A DNA stretch of 64,000 nucleotides from an uncultured Propionibacterium sp. (GCA_938036835.1 CALHWB010000039.1:1-64000), one strand, 5' to 3'. Shown: positions 1 to 9,309, counted from the first letter of the stretch. The notes: generated by a model not told the origin, from the letters alone. A program made the numbers and translations.

Positions 1-399
1 TCCGGGACGAGGGCCGGCCGGGGGCGAAGCGGCGTCCCCGGCCCGCTCGCCGGCAGCCGGGTGGGCTGGGGACGCGGCATCGGCCGACACCGCCTCGGGC
101 TCCCGGGCAGCCTCCTGCGCGGTCAGGATTCGTCGCTCGCCGATCGATTCGGCCTGGGAGAACCGGGCCACCACGGTGCTGCCGATGAAGCCAACCGAGG
201 TGAGGATCACCAGCAACGGCAGCAGATCGATCCGGCCGCTGATGGCCATCACCACCACAACCACCCCCACCGAAGCGGAAGTGATCACATCTAGGGCCAC
301 CACCCGATCGAGATTGCCCGGTCCCCGTTCGAGCCTGAACAGCACCAGGACGCCCGCGACCATCAGGGCAGCCAAACAACCGTACAACGCCCAGATCAT
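1..399 (-). CDS. mnhF: Na+/H+ antiporter subunit MnhF (partial, 3' end outside window)
   Basis: Small membrane subunit of the Mrp/Mnh multisubunit cation/proton antiporter. The N-terminal ~80 residues have three hydrophobic segments and the family-typical RLERGPGNLDRVVALDV stretch between the first two. The ATG overlaps the mnhE stop as ATGA, so it is translationally coupled in the same operon. The frame stays open to base 1 through a Pro/Ala/Glu-rich tail, so the protein is longer than the usual ~90 residues. The tail could be a natural C-terminal extension; the true end, and presumably mnhG, lie outside the window. Confidence 0.85.
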   Translation of the reverse strand, partial: MIWALYGCLAALMVAGVLVLFRLERGPGNLDRVVALDVITSASVGVVVVVMAISGRIDLLPLLVILTSVGFIGSTVVARFSQAESIGERRILTAQEAAREPEAVSADAASPAHPAAGERAGDAASPPAGPRPG

Positions 400-1034
400 G
401 CTTGCCCCGCCCGCTCACCCAAGACGCGTTCGCGGTGCGCGGCCAATTCGGCCGCGCTCAGCCGGCCCGCCCGCATCGAGCCACCCGGCCGATAGCCGGC
501 ATCGAGCAATTCCTCATCGCTGGCCAGTGCCCGCAGGATACGTTCCTCCTGCGCCAGTACCCGCTGGTGAGCGCGCGCGATCGCCCGCTGGTCGGCGTCC
601 ACATCGAAGATGTGGACGTACAAGGTGCCGGTGAACCGGTGGGCGTCGATGACGATCGAACCCGGCACCAACGCGGTGAACCCCGCCGTGGCGGCCAGGA
701 AGCCATCGGAATGCGCCCGGGTCTGCACCCGGATGATTGCCTCGCGGGGCGTCCGGCCGGTCAACACCACCCAGGCGATCTGGCAGGCGGCCACCAGCAC
801 ATCCCAGCAGAACAACCCGATCAGCCTGACTAAGGCGACCGGGCGCACCACCAGATGCCGCCGCGGCCCGCGCGGCATCGGCGCCAACCAGCTGATGCCG
901 AACCCCAACCCGAACCCGGCCACCGCATTGCCCCAGCTCAACTCGCCCCACAACAGCACCCACATCGCGGCCAGCAGGACCACCCCCAGCGGCGAGACGG
1001 AACGATCCCAGAACCGGGCCGCCGAGCTACCCAT
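396..1034 (-). CDS. mnhE: Na+/H+ antiporter subunit MnhE
   Basis: Membrane subunit of the Mrp/Mnh antiporter, 212 residues. Two or three hydrophobic helices lie in the first 75 residues (LGVVLLAAMWVLLWGELSW near the start), followed by a conserved soluble part with PGSIVIDAHRFTGTLYVHIFD, typical of MnhE. The ATG at 1034 overlaps the mnhD stop by 8 bases (ATGGGTAG), and its own stop overlaps mnhF, so the genes are coupled. The open frame extends further upstream inside mnhD, but that part is Pro/Arg-rich shadow sequence and was not used. The C-terminal ~40 residues are charged and probably cytoplasmic. Confidence 0.88.
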   Translation of the reverse strand: MGSSAARFWDRSVSPLGVVLLAAMWVLLWGELSWGNAVAGFGLGFGISWLAPMPRGPRRHLVVRPVALVRLIGLFCWDVLVAACQIAWVVLTGRTPREAIIRVQTRAHSDGFLAATAGFTALVPGSIVIDAHRFTGTLYVHIFDVDADQRAIARAHQRVLAQEERILRALASDEELLDAGYRPGGSMRAGRLSAAELAAHRERVLGERAGQA

Positions 1035-2760
1035 TGCCGTCCTCCGATCCGCCGGCAGCCGGGGACACGGTGACCGGGCCGGCGGTGGCCCGGCCGCCGG
1101 CCGGCGACGGGCTCGTCCCGGACGCGATGGTGGCGCTCGGGGCGATCGAACCGCGTGGGTTCGGCAACGGTGGCTGTACGGTCGGGGTTGGGCTGGCCGA
1201 TGGCTCGGGTTCGCCGGTATGCGACCGGCCGGTGCCCCGCTCCGCATCGGGTAACACCGCCACCACATAGGGTGCGGTGCTGCTGCGCAGTTCGATGGCG
1301 GCCAGCCAGGCGTACCGGTAAAACGGCCCCGCCAGGAAGGTGATCAGCAGCGAAGCCACGATCAGGGCCTCGGTCGCACCCGTCATGGTGAGCGGCACAT
1401 CGGGTTTACCGAGTTGCCCGGACGACGGCTGCTCGGCGGCCGGCTGCCAGAACGCCATGCTGAAGGCCCGCAGCAACGCATAGAGCGTGAGCAGGGAGGT
1501 GGCCAAACCGCCGGCGATCATCGTCCACGCCAGCGGCCCACCGGCGGCGATCGAAGCGCGGATCAGCCCGGTTTTGCCCAGGAAGCCCGACATCGGGGGC
1601 ACCCCGGCGAGGTTCAACGCCGGCACCAGGAACAGCGCCCCCAGCAACGGCCAGGCCTTGAACAACGACCCCAGGCGCACCAGTGAGGTGGTGCCGCCCA
1701 CGCGTTCCATCAGACCCGACACCAGGAACAACGCGGTCTGCACGATGATGTGGTGGACGGTGTAGAAGATCGCCGCCGCCAGCCCGTCGGTGGTGCCCGT
1801 GCCCACCCCCCACAGCATGAACCCGATATGGGAGATCAGGGTGAACGACAGCAGACGTTTGATGTCGTCCTGGGCGACCGCCCCCAGAATACCGACGACC
1901 ATCGTGACCAGCCCGGCCGCCTGCAGCGCCGGATTCAGCCCGGTATTGGAGAACAGGATCGTCTGGGTACGGATGATGGCGTAGACGCCGACCTTGGTCA
2001 GCAGCCCCGCGAACACGGCCGTCACCGGGGCGGGCGCGGTCGGGTAGGAGTCGGGCAGCCAGGCGTGCAGCGGGAAAACCGCGGCCTTCACCCCGAACGC
2101 CACCAGCAGCATCACCTGGATCAGTTGGGCCGCGCCGGGGTCGATCTCGGGCAGCCGCAACGCCAGTTGGGCCATGTTCACCGTCCCAGTGGCCGCATAG
2201 ACCAAGGCCAGCGCGATCAGGAAGACCGCCGAACTGACCACCGAGACAACCACATAGACGATGCCCGAGCGAATCCGGTCGCGGGTGCTGCCCAGGGTGA
2301 TCAGCCCGAAACTGGCCACCAGCAGGATCTCGAAACCGACATAGAGGTTGAACAGGTCGCCGGTGAGGAAGGCGTTGAATACCCCGGCGCATAGGATCAA
2401 GAAGGTGGGCTGGAAGACCGCCACCGGCAGCCGCTGGCTTTCGGCCAGATCCTGGGTGAACGAGTAGACCAGCACGCACAGGGTGACGAAAACCGAGACC
2501 AGCAGCATTAGTGCGCTCAACCGGTCGGCCACCAGGGTGATGCCCACCGGGGCGGACCATTCCCCGACATCCAGGGTTATCGGGCCGTGCAGGCTCAGCC
2601 GGATCAGCAGCACCGCGGTCACCAGCACGATGCCCAACGCGAGCAGCGAGACGATCCGCTGGGCGGTGTGTCGGCGCCCCAGCAGCAGGGTCAGGGCAGC
2701 GCCAGCGAAGGGGACGAGCACGGGGATGCCGAGCAGCCACGACCAATCCTGCGGGTTCAT
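1027..2760 (-). CDS. mnhD: Na+/H+ antiporter subunit MnhD
   Basis: Large proton-channel subunit of the Mrp/Mnh antiporter, homologous to NuoM/NuoN of complex I; 577 residues with about 14 hydrophobic helices. Family features are visible: the DLFNLYVGFEILL segment near residue 135, KAAVFPLHAWLPDSYPTAPAPV near 225 with the helix-breaking Lys/His region, and LLSFTLISHIGFMLWG near 305. The last ~75 residues are a Pro/Ser/Thr/Gly-rich hydrophilic tail not usual for MnhD. The start overlaps the mnhC stop as ATGA. Confidence 0.92.
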   Translation of the reverse strand: MNPQDWSWLLGIPVLVPFAGAALTLLLGRRHTAQRIVSLLALGIVLVTAVLLIRLSLHGPITLDVGEWSAPVGITLVADRLSALMLLVSVFVTLCVLVYSFTQDLAESQRLPVAVFQPTFLILCAGVFNAFLTGDLFNLYVGFEILLVASFGLITLGSTRDRIRSGIVYVVVSVVSSAVFLIALALVYAATGTVNMAQLALRLPEIDPGAAQLIQVMLLVAFGVKAAVFPLHAWLPDSYPTAPAPVTAVFAGLLTKVGVYAIIRTQTILFSNTGLNPALQAAGLVTMVVGILGAVAQDDIKRLLSFTLISHIGFMLWGVGTGTTDGLAAAIFYTVHHIIVQTALFLVSGLMERVGGTTSLVRLGSLFKAWPLLGALFLVPALNLAGVPPMSGFLGKTGLIRASIAAGGPLAWTMIAGGLATSLLTLYALLRAFSMAFWQPAAEQPSSGQLGKPDVPLTMTGATEALIVASLLITFLAGPFYRYAWLAAIELRSSTAPYVVAVLPDAERGTGRSHTGEPEPSASPTPTVQPPLPNPRGSIAPSATIASGTSPSPAGGRATAGPVTVSPAAGGSEDGNG

Positions 2761-3266
2761 GACGCTCCTCCCGGCGGGGTGCCGCCGGGCTCGTCCCGGA
2801 CCGGCCCGGGTTCGTCCTCGGTCTCGTCGTGCACGAACGCGGCCTGCTCGTCCAGGCTGGCCCCCGAGTCGTCGGCCCGCCGTTCGGCGATGGCATCGCG
2901 GGCCGCGTCAAGGGCGATCCGGCGGTCCTCCCGGTCGTCCTGCACCTCGTCGTTGCCGTTCAGCTGCCAGCTGCGGTAGGACATCGCCAGCATGAAGGCG
3001 GTCAGCGCCAGCCCGATCACGATCGCGGTCAACACCATCGCCTGCGGCAGCGGATCGCTCATCTCGGACACCTCGGTCAGCCCCAAGATCGGCGGCCCAC
3101 CGGCTCGCCCGCCAGCCATCAGCACCAGCACATTGACCCCATAGGTGATCAGTCCCGCACCGATCACGATCCGGCTCAGGGAACGTTCCAGCACCAGGGT
3201 CACCCCGGTGCCGACGAGCACCGCGACCAATATCAGCAACGCCAGGGATGGCGACAGGTCGATCAC
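2757..3266 (-). CDS. mnhC: Na+/H+ antiporter subunit MnhC
   Basis: Small NuoK-like subunit of the Mrp/Mnh antiporter, 169 residues. Three hydrophobic helices occupy the first ~105 residues; the middle one contains the conserved GLITYGVNVLVLMAGG and the last follows SDPLPQAMVLTAIVIGLA, the MnhC signature. A charged Asp/Glu/Arg-rich tail of about 60 residues follows, longer than in most homologues. The start overlaps the stop of the mnhAB fusion by four bases and its stop overlaps mnhD, placing it in the coupled operon. Confidence 0.92.
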   Translation of the reverse strand: MIDLSPSLALLILVAVLVGTGVTLVLERSLSRIVIGAGLITYGVNVLVLMAGGRAGGPPILGLTEVSEMSDPLPQAMVLTAIVIGLALTAFMLAMSYRSWQLNGNDEVQDDREDRRIALDAARDAIAERRADDSGASLDEQAAFVHDETEDEPGPVRDEPGGTPPGGAS

Positions 3267-6200
3267 CGGCCGGCCTCCCGTTCGGCAACCGCCGGCTGGG
3301 ATCGGGTATCGGTGCCCACCTCGAACTCTTCATGAACGACCCGGGTGTCGTCGTGGGCGACATCGGGTGCCGAGATGCCCTCGGCTTCGGCCTGCCGGTC
3401 CACCTCGGCGCCCAGCGACGACAGCACGTCCAGCACCAGGCCGATCACGATCAGATAGACCCCGACGTCGAAGAACAATGCGGTGGCCAGATGCACCTGA
3501 TTGAAGACCGGCAGCACCAGATCCACCTTGGTGGTTTGCAGGATCGTGCCGCCCAGCGGAACCGGCGCCAGCGCCGCGGTGGTGGCGATGATCATCCCGG
3601 TGCCCAGCAGGGTGCCGGGCCGCAGCCGGGCCGCCAGGGCCAGTTCGTAGCGGCCCCCCGCCAGATACCGGATGGTCAGCGCTATGCCGGCCAGCATGCC
3701 GCCGGCGAAACCGCCACCGGGATGGTTGTGTCCCGAAAACAGCAGGAACAGCGAGAACAGCAGCAGGGGATGGAAAACCAGCCGGGCGCCGATCTCGAAG
3801 ATCAACGACCGCCTGACCGGCGCCAGGGTGGCCACGCCGGGCAGCCACGTGCGTCCCCGGCGTTCGGGACGCAGCTGCGGGCGATGATCGCCGAGCTTGC
3901 CGCGAGCCAGATAGTGTTCGGCGCGGGCACCGGGATGCTGGCCGCCGCGGCTCCAGACCTGCCGGCTGGCCAGGGCGGTGCGCAGCGCCTGCCGCAGATC
4001 GGGCCGCTGGGCGCGTTCCCGGATGAACACCAGCGAGGCGACGCCGGTGGCCGCAGCCAACAGCACGGACAATTCACCCATGGTGTCCCAGGCGCGGGTA
4101 TCGACCAGGGTGACGTTGACGATATTGAAGCCATAGCCGAAGTCGAGCACCTCTTCGGGATAGTCCACGGTCACCGGTGCGTGGACGCGCGCCGAGGCCG
4201 CCACCCAGCCGAGCAGGGCCACCGAGATACCGGCCAGGGCCCCGGTGACCATCCGCCCGATGCGTGAGGACACCCACGGCCGGTTCGAGAAATACGGGGG
4301 CAGCCGCCGCAGCACCAGCACGAACACCACCAGGGTGACCGTCTCTACCACCGCCTGGGTGAGAGCCAGATCGGGCGCACCCTGCAAGGCGAACAGCAAA
4401 GCGGTGGCGTAGCCGACGAAGGCCAGTAGCAACACCGCCTTCATCCGGCGGCGGGAACGCACCACCAGCAGCGCGGCCAGGCAGGCCAGCAGCACGACGG
4501 CCGCCTGCAGCGGGCTGTCCCACATCCGCACCTCGACCAGACCCGGCAGATCGCCGAATGACAGCACTCCCAGCGCGGCCACCACCACGGCGCCGAAGAG
4601 CACACTCAGATAGGACGGCAGCGAACCGGTCTGCACGAAGGCGGTCAGATCGGCTGCGATGCGGTCGATACCGGTGGTGATCGCCCGGTAGGTATCGCTG
4701 GCGGCGGGCAGCCGGATCCGGGCCTGCACCGCCTGCACCCGATCGCGCCAGCAGAACAGGGCAGTACCCCCACCGATGATCAGCACGGTACCCATCGACG
4801 ACCAGCCAAAGCCACTCCACAAGGTAAGCTGGCCGGCTTCCCCGGGATAGGCCACGGTCTGCGCGGCCAGCAGGGCCGACATCCGGCCCGGTAGCAGACC
4901 CAGCACCAGCCCGGCGATCGCCAGTACGGCAATCGGCACGACCAGCCGGCCGTCCAGCCGTCTGGCGGGGGTGCGCACCAGACCGGGTTTGACGGCGAAG
5001 GCGCCCCACCAGAAACGGGCGCTGTAACCGAAAGTGAGCATCGAGCCCAGCACCACGGCCGCGAAGACGACCCAGTGACCGGCGTGGCTGAACGCCTCCA
5101 GGGCCGCCTCCTTGCCGACATAGCCGATGGTGGGCGGTAAACCGGCCATCGAGGCCGCGGCCAGGGTGGCGGTCAAGGCCAAGCCGGGCATGGCGCGGGC
5201 CACCCCCGACAGTTCGCGCAGATCGCGGGTGCCCAATTCGTGGTCTATGGTGCCCACGGTCAGGAACAGTGCGGCCTTGAACAGCGTATGGGCACCCAGC
5301 ATGGTCAGCCCGGCCAGCGCTATCGCCCGCTCTCCGTGCCCGACCAGCAACATGATGAAGCCCAGTTGCGAGACGGTGCCGTAGGCGAGCAGCAGTTTCA
5401 GATCCTGCTGGCGCAGTGCCCGGTAGCCGCCCAGCAGCATGGTGCCCAGCCCGACGACCAGCACGATGGGCTGCCAGCCCGGCACCGGCCAGAAACCGGG
5501 CGCCAGCCGGGCGACCAGGTAGATGCCGGCCTTGACCATGGCAGCGGCATGCAGATAGGCCGACACCGGCGTCGGCGCGGCCATCGCCGCCGGCAGCCAG
5601 AAATGGAAGGGCAGCTGGGCCGACTTGGTCAGCGCCCCGAGCAGGACGAGCACCACCGCGGTGATCAGATAGCCGGCTGGCAGATCTGGCCCCAGGGTGT
5701 GGCCGGCGAGCCGAGTGACCAGCTCGCCCAGCCGGAAGCTGCCCCCCGGGGCCATGCCCAGCATGAGCAGGCCGGCCAGCATGGCCAGCCCACCGAAGGT
5801 GGTCACGGTGATCGCCTGCATGGCGGCCCGCCGGCTGGGCTGCCGGTCGTGATAATGGCCGATCAGCAGGAAACTGAACACGGTGGTCAGCTCCCAGAAC
5901 AGATAGACCAGCAGCGTGTTGTCGGCGGTGACCAGCCCGAGCATCGCACCGGCGAAGGCCACGAAGACCCCGCCGAACCTGCCCAGCGCGGTGGCGGTGC
6001 GGCCGAAGTAGCACCAGCAGTAGATCAGGATGATGGCGCCGACCCCACCCACGATTAGGGTCATCAGCCAGCTCAGCGCATCGAGCCGGAACTCCAGGTT
6101 CAACGCCAGCCCGGGCACCCAGGGGTGCCGCTGTTCGGGCTGGGCACCCCCGAAAACCGCCCAGGTCTGAACGATCGCCCAGGCCGCGGCGGAGGCCGGC

Positions 6201-6298
6201 ACCAGGGCGAGCAGGCCGAAGGCTCGGCGACCGAATACGCGAAACAGGGTTGGTGCGATCAGGGCTGCTGTGGCATGCACGCACAGCAGTTGGATCAC
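3263..6298 (-). CDS. mnhA: Fused Na+/H+ antiporter subunits MnhA and MnhB
   Basis: First gene of the antiporter operon, 1011 residues. Residues 1 to about 770 form MnhA: a NuoL-like proton channel (TKSAQLPFHFWLPAAMAAPTPVSAYLHAA near 235, YGTVSQLGFIMLLVG near 315) followed by the extra MnhA helices. After a basic soluble linker (about 785-840) comes a complete MnhB domain starting at RSLIFEIGARLVFHPLLLFS and including HNHPGGGFAGGM. The fusion also occurs in other actinobacteria. The start is GTG at 6298 with a GAGGGA ribosome site 5 bases upstream. Expected role: sodium or potassium extrusion and pH homeostasis driven by proton influx. Confidence 0.92.
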   Translation of the reverse strand: MIQLLCVHATAALIAPTLFRVFGRRAFGLLALVPASAAAWAIVQTWAVFGGAQPEQRHPWVPGLALNLEFRLDALSWLMTLIVGGVGAIILIYCWCYFGRTATALGRFGGVFVAFAGAMLGLVTADNTLLVYLFWELTTVFSFLLIGHYHDRQPSRRAAMQAITVTTFGGLAMLAGLLMLGMAPGGSFRLGELVTRLAGHTLGPDLPAGYLITAVVLVLLGALTKSAQLPFHFWLPAAMAAPTPVSAYLHAAAMVKAGIYLVARLAPGFWPVPGWQPIVLVVGLGTMLLGGYRALRQQDLKLLLAYGTVSQLGFIMLLVGHGERAIALAGLTMLGAHTLFKAALFLTVGTIDHELGTRDLRELSGVARAMPGLALTATLAAASMAGLPPTIGYVGKEAALEAFSHAGHWVVFAAVVLGSMLTFGYSARFWWGAFAVKPGLVRTPARRLDGRLVVPIAVLAIAGLVLGLLPGRMSALLAAQTVAYPGEAGQLTLWSGFGWSSMGTVLIIGGGTALFCWRDRVQAVQARIRLPAASDTYRAITTGIDRIAADLTAFVQTGSLPSYLSVLFGAVVVAALGVLSFGDLPGLVEVRMWDSPLQAAVVLLACLAALLVVRSRRRMKAVLLLAFVGYATALLFALQGAPDLALTQAVVETVTLVVFVLVLRRLPPYFSNRPWVSSRIGRMVTGALAGISVALLGWVAASARVHAPVTVDYPEEVLDFGYGFNIVNVTLVDTRAWDTMGELSVLLAAATGVASLVFIRERAQRPDLRQALRTALASRQVWSRGGQHPGARAEHYLARGKLGDHRPQLRPERRGRTWLPGVATLAPVRRSLIFEIGARLVFHPLLLFSLFLLFSGHNHPGGGFAGGMLAGIALTIRYLAGGRYELALAARLRPGTLLGTGMIIATTAALAPVPLGGTILQTTKVDLVLPVFNQVHLATALFFDVGVYLIVIGLVLDVLSSLGAEVDRQAEAEGISAPDVAHDDTRVVHEEFEVGTDTRSQPAVAEREAGR

Positions 6299-6332
6299 GG
6301 GATTCCCTCAGGCTCGATGGCTTCGTGCCCCG

Positions 6333-6363
6333 AGTCTATCGGAGGCCAGCCGGCGATTATCAA
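6333..6363 (-). promoter_or_regulatory. Putative promoter of the mnh operon
   Basis: Reading the minus strand, TTGATA (6363-6358) is followed after 19 bases by TAGACT (6338-6333), about 35 bases before the GTG of mnhAB. The boxes are good and the spacing slightly long. The short leader then carries the GAGGGA ribosome site. Confidence 0.45.
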
Positions 6364-6461
6364 GCACCGGGCTCCGCCCGGCCCGCCGGGGACGGGTGAC
6401 CTGCCGGCGGCCGCGAACCCCGGGCTGCGCGGGTGGCACCCCGGTCCGGCCGGTATCTCGA

Positions 6462-7994
6462 TCACTGGGGACGCAGCAGCGGAAACAGGATCGTTTCGCG
6501 AATACCGGCACCGGTGAACAGCATGATCAGCCGGTCCAGGCCGAGCCCCATCCCGCCCATGGGCGGGGCGCCCTGCTCCAGGGCGGTCAGGAAGTCCTCA
6601 TCCAGTTGCATCGCCTCCAGGTCGCCGGCCGCCGCGGCCAGGGACTGGGCGGTGAGGATCTCGCGCTGGACGATCGGATCGATCAGTTCGTTGAAGCCGG
6701 TGGCACGCTCCATGCCGCCGATGATCAAATCCCAGGCTTCGATCAGGCCCGGCTCGCTGCGATGCCGGCGGGCCAGCGGCTGGGCGACCGCCGGGAAATC
6801 GCAGACGAAGGTGGGTTCGATCAGGTCGGGCTCGACCAGATGCTCGTACAGTTCCATGACCAGTTTGCCGTTGCCCCACCCGGGATCCCAGGGCACCCGA
6901 TGGGCGTCGGCGAATCGGCGCAGGGTCTCGGCCGGGGTTTGCACATCGACCGTCTCACCCAACGCGGTGCTCACCGCCGGATAGACCGGAAGCCACCGCC
7001 ATTCGGCATCCAGATCGATCACCCGGCCGTCGGGACGGGCGATCTGGTGGCTGCCGACCGCATCGGCCGCGTCCATGATCAGCTTTTTGGTCAGGCCGGC
7101 GATGGTCTTGTGGTCGCCCCAGGAATGGTAGGCCTCCAGCATGGTGAACTCGGCCGAGTGGGACGAGTCGATGCCCTCGTTGCGGAAGATCCGGCCGATC
7201 TCGTAGACGCTGTCGGCCCCGCCCACCATGGCCCGCTTCAGGTAAAGCTCCAACGCGATGCGCAGAGTCATGTCTATGTCGAAGGCGTTCAGGTGGGTGT
7301 GGAACGGCCGTGCGGTCGCCCCGCCGTGGACGAGCTGCAGGGTGGGGGTTTCGACCTCCAGGAAACCGGCCTCGTCCAGGGTGCGGCGCAGGCTGTGAGT
7401 GATCGCGGCACGAAGCCGCACCATATCGCGGGCCTCGGGACGCACGATCAGATCGGCATAGCGCTGCCGGACCCGGGCCTCCTCGGACAGTTCCCTGTGC
7501 AGGGTGGGCAGCGGCCGCAACGCCTTGCTCGCCAGTTTCCACTGGCCGGCCAGGACGCTCAGTTCCCCGCGCCTGGAGCAGATCACTCTGCCGCGCACCC
7601 AGATGAAGTCGCCCAGATCGACATCGGCCTTCCATTCGGCCAGCGCCTGCGCCCCGACCTCGGCCAGCGAGATCATCACCTGTAGCCGTTCGCCATTGGA
7701 CCGCTGGTTGAAGCCATCCTGGATGGTGGCGAAGCATAGTTTGCCGGTGTTGCGCAGGAAGACCACCCGGCCGCCGACCTCGACGATGTCGTCGGTTTCC
7801 TCGCCGGCGGTCAGCCCAGGCCAGCCGGCCCGCACCTGGGCTAGTGTGTGGGTGCGCCGCAGGTCGACTGGGTAGGGCTCGCGCGCGGTGCCGAGCAGCC
7901 GGGCGCGCTTGTCCCGGCGGATACGCCGCTGCTCGGACAGTCCGGCAGCCGACGAGTCTGGTCCGGTGGCGGTTTGGGCTTCTTGCTCGGTCAC
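6462..7994 (-). CDS. lysS: Lysyl-tRNA synthetase, class II
   Basis: Charges tRNA-Lys in the cytoplasm; 510 residues, a normal length. An OB-fold anticodon-binding domain (about 65-185) precedes the class II catalytic domain. Motif 2 is visible as YEIGRIFRNEGIDSSHSAEFTMLE near residue 265, and motif 3 as GGMGLGLDRLIMLFTGAGIRETILFP at the C-terminus. The start is GTG at 7994, six bases after a TAGGCT box (minus strand 8006-8001), so the mRNA is probably leaderless. The VHGGA segment replaces the usual PGGA/AGGA context after the motif-1 region, a minor variation. Confidence 0.93.
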   Translation of the reverse strand: MTEQEAQTATGPDSSAAGLSEQRRIRRDKRARLLGTAREPYPVDLRRTHTLAQVRAGWPGLTAGEETDDIVEVGGRVVFLRNTGKLCFATIQDGFNQRSNGERLQVMISLAEVGAQALAEWKADVDLGDFIWVRGRVICSRRGELSVLAGQWKLASKALRPLPTLHRELSEEARVRQRYADLIVRPEARDMVRLRAAITHSLRRTLDEAGFLEVETPTLQLVHGGATARPFHTHLNAFDIDMTLRIALELYLKRAMVGGADSVYEIGRIFRNEGIDSSHSAEFTMLEAYHSWGDHKTIAGLTKKLIMDAADAVGSHQIARPDGRVIDLDAEWRWLPVYPAVSTALGETVDVQTPAETLRRFADAHRVPWDPGWGNGKLVMELYEHLVEPDLIEPTFVCDFPAVAQPLARRHRSEPGLIEAWDLIIGGMERATGFNELIDPIVQREILTAQSLAAAAGDLEAMQLDEDFLTALEQGAPPMGGMGLGLDRLIMLFTGAGIRETILFPLLRPQ

Positions 7995-8085
7995 CCGATC
8001 AGCCTAGCGGCTGGCGCTCCTGGAACCAGCCGCCGCATGCGGCGCGGGCACCGGATCGCAAGGCGGCCGCTGCGCCGTAGCCGGC

Positions 8086-8424
8086 TCAATCGCTGCGGTG
8101 GGTGTCCTGGATGCGGCCGCCCAACTCGGGTACCCAGCCGGTGGCCCGGCCCCCCGCCCAGTGCACCACGCCACGCTGACCGACCACCACCTGGCCGGCC
8201 AGCCCGGCGGTAGCCACCAACGCCAGGCGACGCCCATCGACCAACTCGAAGTCGACCAGCCGCACGACGCCGCGGCCGCCGGCGATCTCCCGGACGCCGG
8301 TCACCCTGGCCGGGGCCGCCACCACCTGGCCCCGGCCCCGGCTGGTGCGGCTGACGATCAACGCCACCACGACCGTTGCCGCCACCACCGCGCCCAGGAG
8401 CCCAAGACTCAGCAGCATGGACAT
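8086..8424 (-). CDS. Small membrane-anchored protein, DUF2500-like
   Basis: Protein of 112 residues with one N-terminal helix (LLSLGLLGAVVAATVVVALIV) followed by a small basic beta-rich domain containing VRLVDFELVDGRRLALVATAGLAGQVVVGQRGVVHWAGGR. This layout, a helix then a beta-barrel-like domain ending in a G-x-L-x-W-x-G type motif, resembles DUF2500 proteins; that assignment is by eye. The ATG at 8424 has a GAGGAG site 10 bases upstream. It lies between lysS and tetR with no obvious functional link. Confidence 0.55.
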   Translation of the reverse strand: MSMLLSLGLLGAVVAATVVVALIVSRTSRGRGQVVAAPARVTGVREIAGGRGVVRLVDFELVDGRRLALVATAGLAGQVVVGQRGVVHWAGGRATGWVPELGGRIQDTHRSD

Positions 8425-8699
8425 CGGGCATCAACTCCTCGGTTCGGTCATCGCCCTGCCGATCGGCGTGGCCGGCCCGGCCCCGGCAGGTTGGCTGGTG
8501 GGCCGGAAGGTCACCTTCAGGCCAAGACCCACGGTACCCGCGGCGGCCGGCGCGCCGGCCGTCTCCGCAACCCCCGACAGCGAGCCAGCCGGCGCGGCAG
8601 AGGCGTCCGCCAGCACCACCCGGGTCGTGACCGGCAAGCGCGGGATACCGACCGTCGCGCCCCACCGGCAAGCGGGTTGCCGGCAGCGGTACCGCCAAT

Positions 8700-8728
8700 T
8701 TGTGAGTGAACACTCACTCAGCTAGTCT
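8700..8728 (+). promoter_or_regulatory. tetR/ABC-exporter promoter with embedded operator
   Basis: A -35 TTGTGA (8700-8705) and a -10 TAGTCT (8723-8728) are exactly 17 bases apart. The spacer is filled by a perfect inverted repeat, TGAGTGA-ACAC-TCACTCA (8703-8720). The -10 box is followed by seven bases and then the GTG of tetR, so transcript start and start codon nearly coincide. This is the expected architecture for TetR autorepression by blocking RNA polymerase. Confidence 0.75.
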
Positions 8729-8735
8729 TGCGGGC

Positions 8736-9308
8736 GTGCCCAGAGCAGACCCGCTACCGCCGGAAGAACGCCGGCGCGCTATCATAAAGGCAACCCGGCC
8801 ACTGCTGATCGCCAACGGCGGCCGGTTCACCACCCGGGAGGTTGCCGCGGCCGCCGGCATAGCCGAGGGCACCATCTTCCGCGTGTTCGCGTCCAAAACC
8901 GAACTGCTGCATGCGACCGTGGCGGATATCCTGGACCCCACCGAGATCTGCCGGCGGATCGCGGCGCTGCCCGGCACCGTCAGCCTCACCAGGCATCTGG
9001 CCGCGCTGATCGCAACCATGGCCGGCGACGGCGATGCGGTCCTCGCCGCAGGCCAGCTCGCTGCCGGGTGTCCCGCCACGGACAAACCCGGCCAGCCGAG
9101 TTTCCAGGCGCGCGCCCTGGTGATCCGCGACGCCGTCGCAGACTCGCTGGCTCCCTGGGCCGCCGAGCTGCGGTTACCGGCCCGGCAGGCGGCGACGCTG
9201 ATCCAGGGTGTGGTGCTCAGCGTGCTGCACCCGATCTTCCACGACCCCGGGCTGCGCGACCCCGAGTTGCTAGCCGACCTCCTCGTCCACGGCCTCCGCA
9301 AGGATTGA
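8736..9308 (+). CDS. TetR-family transcriptional repressor
   Basis: Repressor of 190 residues. The N-terminal helix-turn-helix is clear: RFTTREVAAAAGIAEGTIFRVFASKTELLHATV, ending in the TetR-typical KTELL segment. The C-terminal ligand-binding part is all-helical and variable. GTG at 8736 was chosen because it sits seven bases after the -10 box and just before the conserved RAIIKA helix; the GTG at 8706 would lie inside the operator. The gene is one base away from an ABC exporter pair, so it very likely controls itself and the exporter, with a transported compound as inducer. Confidence 0.88.
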   Translation: MPRADPLPPEERRRAIIKATRPLLIANGGRFTTREVAAAAGIAEGTIFRVFASKTELLHATVADILDPTEICRRIAALPGTVSLTRHLAALIATMAGDGDAVLAAGQLAAGCPATDKPGQPSFQARALVIRDAVADSLAPWAAELRLPARQAATLIQGVVLSVLHPIFHDPGLRDPELLADLLVHGLRKD

Positions 9309-9309
9309 C

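Noticed and set aside
4074..6284. 736-codon alternative frame on the minus strand within mnhAB.
   Set aside because: Arg/Gly/Pro-rich shadow; the competing frame gives a full MnhA-MnhB protein with membrane helices and known motifs.
8431..8637. 68-codon minus-strand ORF between tetR and the DUF2500-like gene.
   Set aside because: Ala/Gly/Pro-rich, no domain, no ribosome site, and it ends within the ribosome site region of the next gene.
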